Assembly: GCA_018882725.1 (NCBI GenBank)
Contig: VERK01000087.1
Span: forward strand, 1-8,515
Length of the DNA: 8,515 bases
Source of the DNA: Actinomycetota bacterium
GTDB lineage: Bacteria; Actinomycetota; Acidimicrobiia; Acidimicrobiales; Ilumatobacteraceae
Direction of reading: 5' to 3'
Made by a program: the position numbers and the translations under genes. The notes beneath the pieces are model-generated. The model made no database searches. It saw only the letters and a program-made list of their open reading frames with translations, and was not told where the DNA came from. Below are positions 6,150-8,515 of this stretch, piece after piece; position 1 is the first letter of the stretch; each line of letters opens with the position of its first letter.

Positions 6150-7013
6150 GTGAACGCACACGAGATGATGGAGGCGCTCACCGACACGAGCCTCACCCGC
6201 GAGCAAGGCATCCAGCGCATGATCGACTTCATGGCGCCGCAGGGTTCGCGCTACTACGACGCGATCTACGGGTCGTTCTTCGGTCGCGAGGCCATCGCGG
6301 GCTGGTTGATTCCGACGATGGCCGAGATCGAGTTCATCGAATTCCGCCCGACCCAACCCGCGGCGCTGCTCGACGACGGCGAAGGCGGCACGTCGGTCGA
6401 CGAATGGCAGATGTTCGCCGGCGACATGCCCCTGTCGAAGGGTGTGAGTGTGCGTCGCTACCGCGACGGGTTCATCACTTGGGCCTGCGACGTGTACGAC
6501 ACCGGACCGTTCCGTCAGCCGGGTCCGAATGGGGAAGTGGCACCGTTGCCGCCGGCACCGTCGCTCGAGGGCTGGGATCGTTGGGCCGGAACTCCGGTGA
6601 CCGCGGCTCGCGATGTCGATTTCGACAAGGACTGCGATCAGTTCCACCCCACCGACTCCGTCTACATCGATCCGATCTTCGGCGAGTTCCGGGGGCAGGC
6701 TCGCATTCGCGAATGGATGGTCGACGTGATGCCGAAGTGCGGCAACATCGAGTTCTCGCCGGTGGGTCCCGAACTGAATGACGGCAGCACGTACGTTCAG
6801 GAGTGGGTGCAGATGGCCGCGCTGCCGAGCGGTGAGCGGGTTCCCATGACCCGCGGAACCAGTGTGCGTCGCTACCGCGATGGGTGGACGGTCTACGCAG
6901 CCGACTACTTCGACACGGCGACCGTGATGATGCCCGCGGTCATGAAGGCGAGCATCGAGTGCGGTTCGACCATCGGTGTGGACGACATCATGAAGTGGCG
7001 CGCGGTCAGTTGA
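6150..7013 (+). CDS. Tandem NTF2/SnoaL-like domain protein of unknown function
   Basis: A 287-aa cytoplasmic protein without signal peptide or membrane segments. It is an internal duplication: residues 36-65 (YYDAIYGSFFGREAIAGWL...IEFIEF) match 172-202 (YIDPIFGEFRGQARIREWM...GNIEF), and 85-118 (EWQMFAGD...SVRRYRDG...DVYDT) match 218-256 (EWVQMAAL...SVRRYRDG...DYFDT). The pattern of G-x-x-I-x-x-W, then a central strand, then RRYRDG and a closing strand is that of NTF2/SnoaL folds, so two such domains are joined by a Pro-rich linker (about 122-140). NTF2-like proteins can be small enzymes or binding proteins, and the catalytic residues here are not evident. Its place directly after the amidohydrolase suggests that it acts on the same or a related compound. 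The 3' end overlaps the convergent DDAH-like gene by 8 nt. Confidence 0.75.
   Translation: MNAHEMMEALTDTSLTREQGIQRMIDFMAPQGSRYYDAIYGSFFGREAIAGWLIPTMAEIEFIEFRPTQPAALLDDGEGGTSVDEWQMFAGDMPLSKGVSVRRYRDGFITWACDVYDTGPFRQPGPNGEVAPLPPAPSLEGWDRWAGTPVTAARDVDFDKDCDQFHPTDSVYIDPIFGEFRGQARIREWMVDVMPKCGNIEFSPVGPELNDGSTYVQEWVQMAALPSGERVPMTRGTSVRRYRDGWTVYAADYFDTATVMMPAVMKASIECGSTIGVDDIMKWRAVS
6447..6466 (+). repeat. 20-nt direct repeat within the NTF2-like gene (partner 6861-6880)
   Basis: The same 20 nt, encoding SVRRYR and the start of the next codon, recur at 6861-6880 in the same frame. They mark the equivalent strand of the two duplicated domains. The rest of the two halves has diverged, so this is local sequence retention rather than a recent duplication. 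Confidence 0.8.
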
Positions 7014-7773
7014 AGTCGCGTAGGCGCACCGACAGGCACGTGACGCACCCTTCCAACTTGATGAACTCGGAGATGTCGACGCAGATCGGCTCGTAGCCGA
7101 GGTCGCGGAACATCTGAGCGCTCCGCGGTGCGTCGGCGGCCATCAGGAGACGCTTGTCGTCGATGAGGACAACGTGGGCCCCGGATTCCTCGGGCATCGA
7201 CAAATACTTCGGGAACGCCGACGAGTCGTCGACGGCGGGGTCCCACCCGACGACGGTTCCGTCAGGGAGAGCGGTCACCGCTGACTTCAGGTGGAGGACC
7301 TTGGTGACGGGCACGGCCACGACCCGCGCACCCATGGGTTCGACGATGGCGGCGAACTGGTCGATGCCGGCCTGATTGGTGCGACCGCCACGACCAACGT
7401 AGATGGTGTCGCCGATCTTGAGTACGTCACCGCCATCCATGGTGCCGGGGGCCTCGATGCGGGCGATGCGACAACCGAGATCGCGGACGATCGGTTCGAC
7501 GGCGTCGATCTCGGGCTTGCGGGTGTCGTCACCCGGGCGGGTGATGATCGCCACGTCGCGGAACATGACGACGGCGTCCTCCACGAACACGCAGTCGGGG
7601 CACGAGTCGAGGATAGGAACCTCGCGAATCGCCCAGCCGGCGTCGCGCAGGACGTTCACGTACGACTCCCATTGCCGACGCGCCAACGCGATGTCGACCG
7701 GCCGACGTTCGAGGTGGGTGAGAACCCCATCGGCGAGTCGTGAACTCGTACGGCGAACTAGCGCTACGGTCAT
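7006..7773 (-). CDS. DDAH-family amidino hydrolase (dimethylarginine dimethylaminohydrolase-like)
   Basis: A 255-aa protein of the guanidino-group-modifying superfamily. It carries PDCVFVEDAVV (59-69), the TMDGGDVL motif (111-118) with Asp113, GRGGRTNQAG (128-136), His161 in HLKSAVTAL and the nucleophile Cys246 in EGCVTCLSVRLR. The Cys/His/acid set matches dimethylarginine dimethylaminohydrolases, which turn asymmetric methylarginine into citrulline and dimethylamine. The length is normal for the bacterial enzymes. A related arginine-type or other guanidine substrate is possible. The ATG at 7773 is supported by TAGCCT 6 nt upstream with no Shine-Dalgarno sequence. It points away from the second amidohydrolase, with 50 nt between the starts, and overlaps the NTF2-like gene tail to tail. 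Confidence 0.9.
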   Translation of the reverse strand: MTVALVRRTSSRLADGVLTHLERRPVDIALARRQWESYVNVLRDAGWAIREVPILDSCPDCVFVEDAVVMFRDVAIITRPGDDTRKPEIDAVEPIVRDLGCRIARIEAPGTMDGGDVLKIGDTIYVGRGGRTNQAGIDQFAAIVEPMGARVVAVPVTKVLHLKSAVTALPDGTVVGWDPAVDDSSAFPKYLSMPEESGAHVVLIDDKRLLMAADAPRSAQMFRDLGYEPICVDISEFIKLEGCVTCLSVRLRDFN

Positions 7774-7779
7774 TCGCCC

Positions 7780-7785
7780 AGGCTA
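7780..7785 (-). promoter_or_regulatory. Candidate -10 box of a leaderless promoter for the DDAH-like gene
   Basis: Read on the minus strand, TAGCCT is followed by 6 nt and then the ATG at 7773. No Shine-Dalgarno sequence is present. It shares a 50-nt divergent intergenic region with the promoter of the second amidohydrolase. Confidence 0.5.
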
Positions 7786-7793
7786 CGACGCTC

Positions 7794-7799
7794 CTACAA
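7794..7799 (+). promoter_or_regulatory. Candidate -10 box for the second amidohydrolase gene
   Basis: TACAAT is one base from the TATAAT consensus and lies 24 nt before the ATG at 7824, leaving a short leader with a Shine-Dalgarno site. The 8-nt palindrome TCCCGGGA at 7803-7810 lies just after it and might bind a regulator. No good -35 box is visible. Confidence 0.45.
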
Positions 7800-7812
7800 T
7801 TCTCCCGGGAAC

Positions 7813-7820
7813 AAGGGGGA
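7813..7820 (+). promoter_or_regulatory. Ribosome binding site for the ATG at 7824
   Basis: AAGGGGGA precedes the ATG at 7824 by 3 nt. The same AAGGGGG core precedes the paralogous gene at 4388, so the two genes share their translation signal as well as their product. Confidence 0.7.
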
Positions 7821-7823
7821 AAC

Positions 7824-8515
7824 ATGGCCCACGATCTGATCATTCGCGGCGGCACGGTCATTGACGGCACGGGAGCGGCTGGCGTTCGCGCCGATGTCGC
7901 CGTCGACGGAGATCGCATCACGGCCATCGGCGATCTCACGGCCGAAACGGCCAGGCAGCAGATCGACGCGAGCGGCAAGGTGGTCACGCCGGGATTCGTC
8001 GACCTGCACACGCACCTCGATGCCCAGGTCGCGTGGGATCCGTACATGACGTCGTCGTCGTGGCACGGCGTCACGACCGTCCTCACCGGCAACTGCGGTG
8101 TCACGTTCGCTCCGGTGGCGCAGACCTCGAAGTCGTATCTCGCCGAACTCATGGAGAGTGTCGAAGACATTCCGCGCGAGGCGATCCTCAACGGCTTGCC
8201 GTGGGACTGGGAGACCTTTCCGCAATACCTCGATTCGGTTCAGCGTCTGCGTCCGGCCCTCAACGTCGTGGGCTTGCTCGGTCATTGCGCGGTTCGCTAC
8301 CACGTCATGGGTGATCGCTCGATGGCCGAAGACGCCGTGGCGACTTCCGACGAGTTGGCTCAGATGCGCGACATCGCCGCTGAGGCCATTGCCGGTGGGG
8401 CTGTCGGCTTCTCCACCTCGCGCATCCTCGCTCACGTCGTGCCCGACGGTCGCAAGGTGCCGGGAACGTACGCGCCAATCGACGAATATCTGGCCGTTGC
8501 CGACGGCATGAACGA
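7824..8515 (+). CDS. Second amidohydrolase family 3 protein, partial at the window edge
   Basis: An open frame from ATG 7824 runs to the window end (230 codons, no stop), so the C-terminal part is outside. It has RGGTVIDGTG at the N-terminus, the metal ligands His62-x-His64 in VDLHTHLDAQ and Cys91 in GNCGVTFAP, followed by LMESVEDIP and GAVGFSTSR. It aligns along its whole visible length with the protein at 4388-6148, with about half the residues the same by eye. Substrate cannot be given; it would be expected to hydrolyse an N-acyl amino-acid-like compound. It has its own promoter candidate and ribosome binding site and is divergent from the DDAH-like gene. Confidence 0.88.
   Translation, partial: MAHDLIIRGGTVIDGTGAAGVRADVAVDGDRITAIGDLTAETARQQIDASGKVVTPGFVDLHTHLDAQVAWDPYMTSSSWHGVTTVLTGNCGVTFAPVAQTSKSYLAELMESVEDIPREAILNGLPWDWETFPQYLDSVQRLRPALNVVGLLGHCAVRYHVMGDRSMAEDAVATSDELAQMRDIAAEAIAGGAVGFSTSRILAHVVPDGRKVPGTYAPIDEYLAVADGMN

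Overview
The window is GC-rich, densely coding, chromosomal-looking DNA. All eight complete genes end in TGA, three start codons in this set are GTG-type on the plus strand besides the ATG starts, and several genes have a TAnnnT hexamer 6-7 nt before the start codon, which is the arrangement of actinobacterial leaderless promoters. Gene content (MPT53/DsbE-like thioredoxin, RipA-like LysM-NlpC/P60 hydrolase, Rieske oxygenase, crotonase, twin D-aminoacylase-type amidohydrolases, NTF2-like protein, DDAH-like enzyme) suits a high-GC actinobacterium, perhaps of the Acidimicrobiia/Ilumatobacter type. That placement is inference.

Layout. 12-893: EamA/DMT membrane exporter. 890-1408: a secreted thioredoxin-fold protein whose reading frame runs through an in-frame TGA (1112-1114) exactly where the first cysteine of the CxxC active site should be; I read it as a selenoprotein with a U-G-S-C redox centre, and a hairpin with a GGTC loop lies 26 nt downstream as a bacterial SECIS element should. 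A conventional gene caller would split this gene into a 74-aa stub and a C-terminal fragment, or miss it. 1423-2580: Rieske non-haem iron oxygenase alpha subunit. 2646-3512: secreted peptidoglycan hydrolase with two LysM repeats and an NlpC/P60 domain. 3551-4321: crotonase-fold enzyme. 4388-6148 and 6150-7013: a translationally coupled pair, amidohydrolase plus a tandem NTF2/SnoaL-like protein. 7006-7773 (minus strand): DDAH-family amidino hydrolase, overlapping the preceding gene tail to tail. 7824-8515: a second amidohydrolase, paralogous to the first and cut by the window edge.

How they work together. The first two genes overlap by 4 nt and may share a transcript, although the selenoprotein gene also has its own candidate promoter. 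The Rieske, hydrolase and crotonase genes look like single transcription units. The right half (two amidohydrolases, NTF2-like protein, DDAH-like enzyme) may handle acylated or methylated amino-acid derivatives, but no substrate can be read from the sequence. The main result is the undeclared selenoprotein at 890-1408. No RNA genes, CRISPR arrays or insertion sequences were seen, and no gap between genes exceeds about 70 nt.
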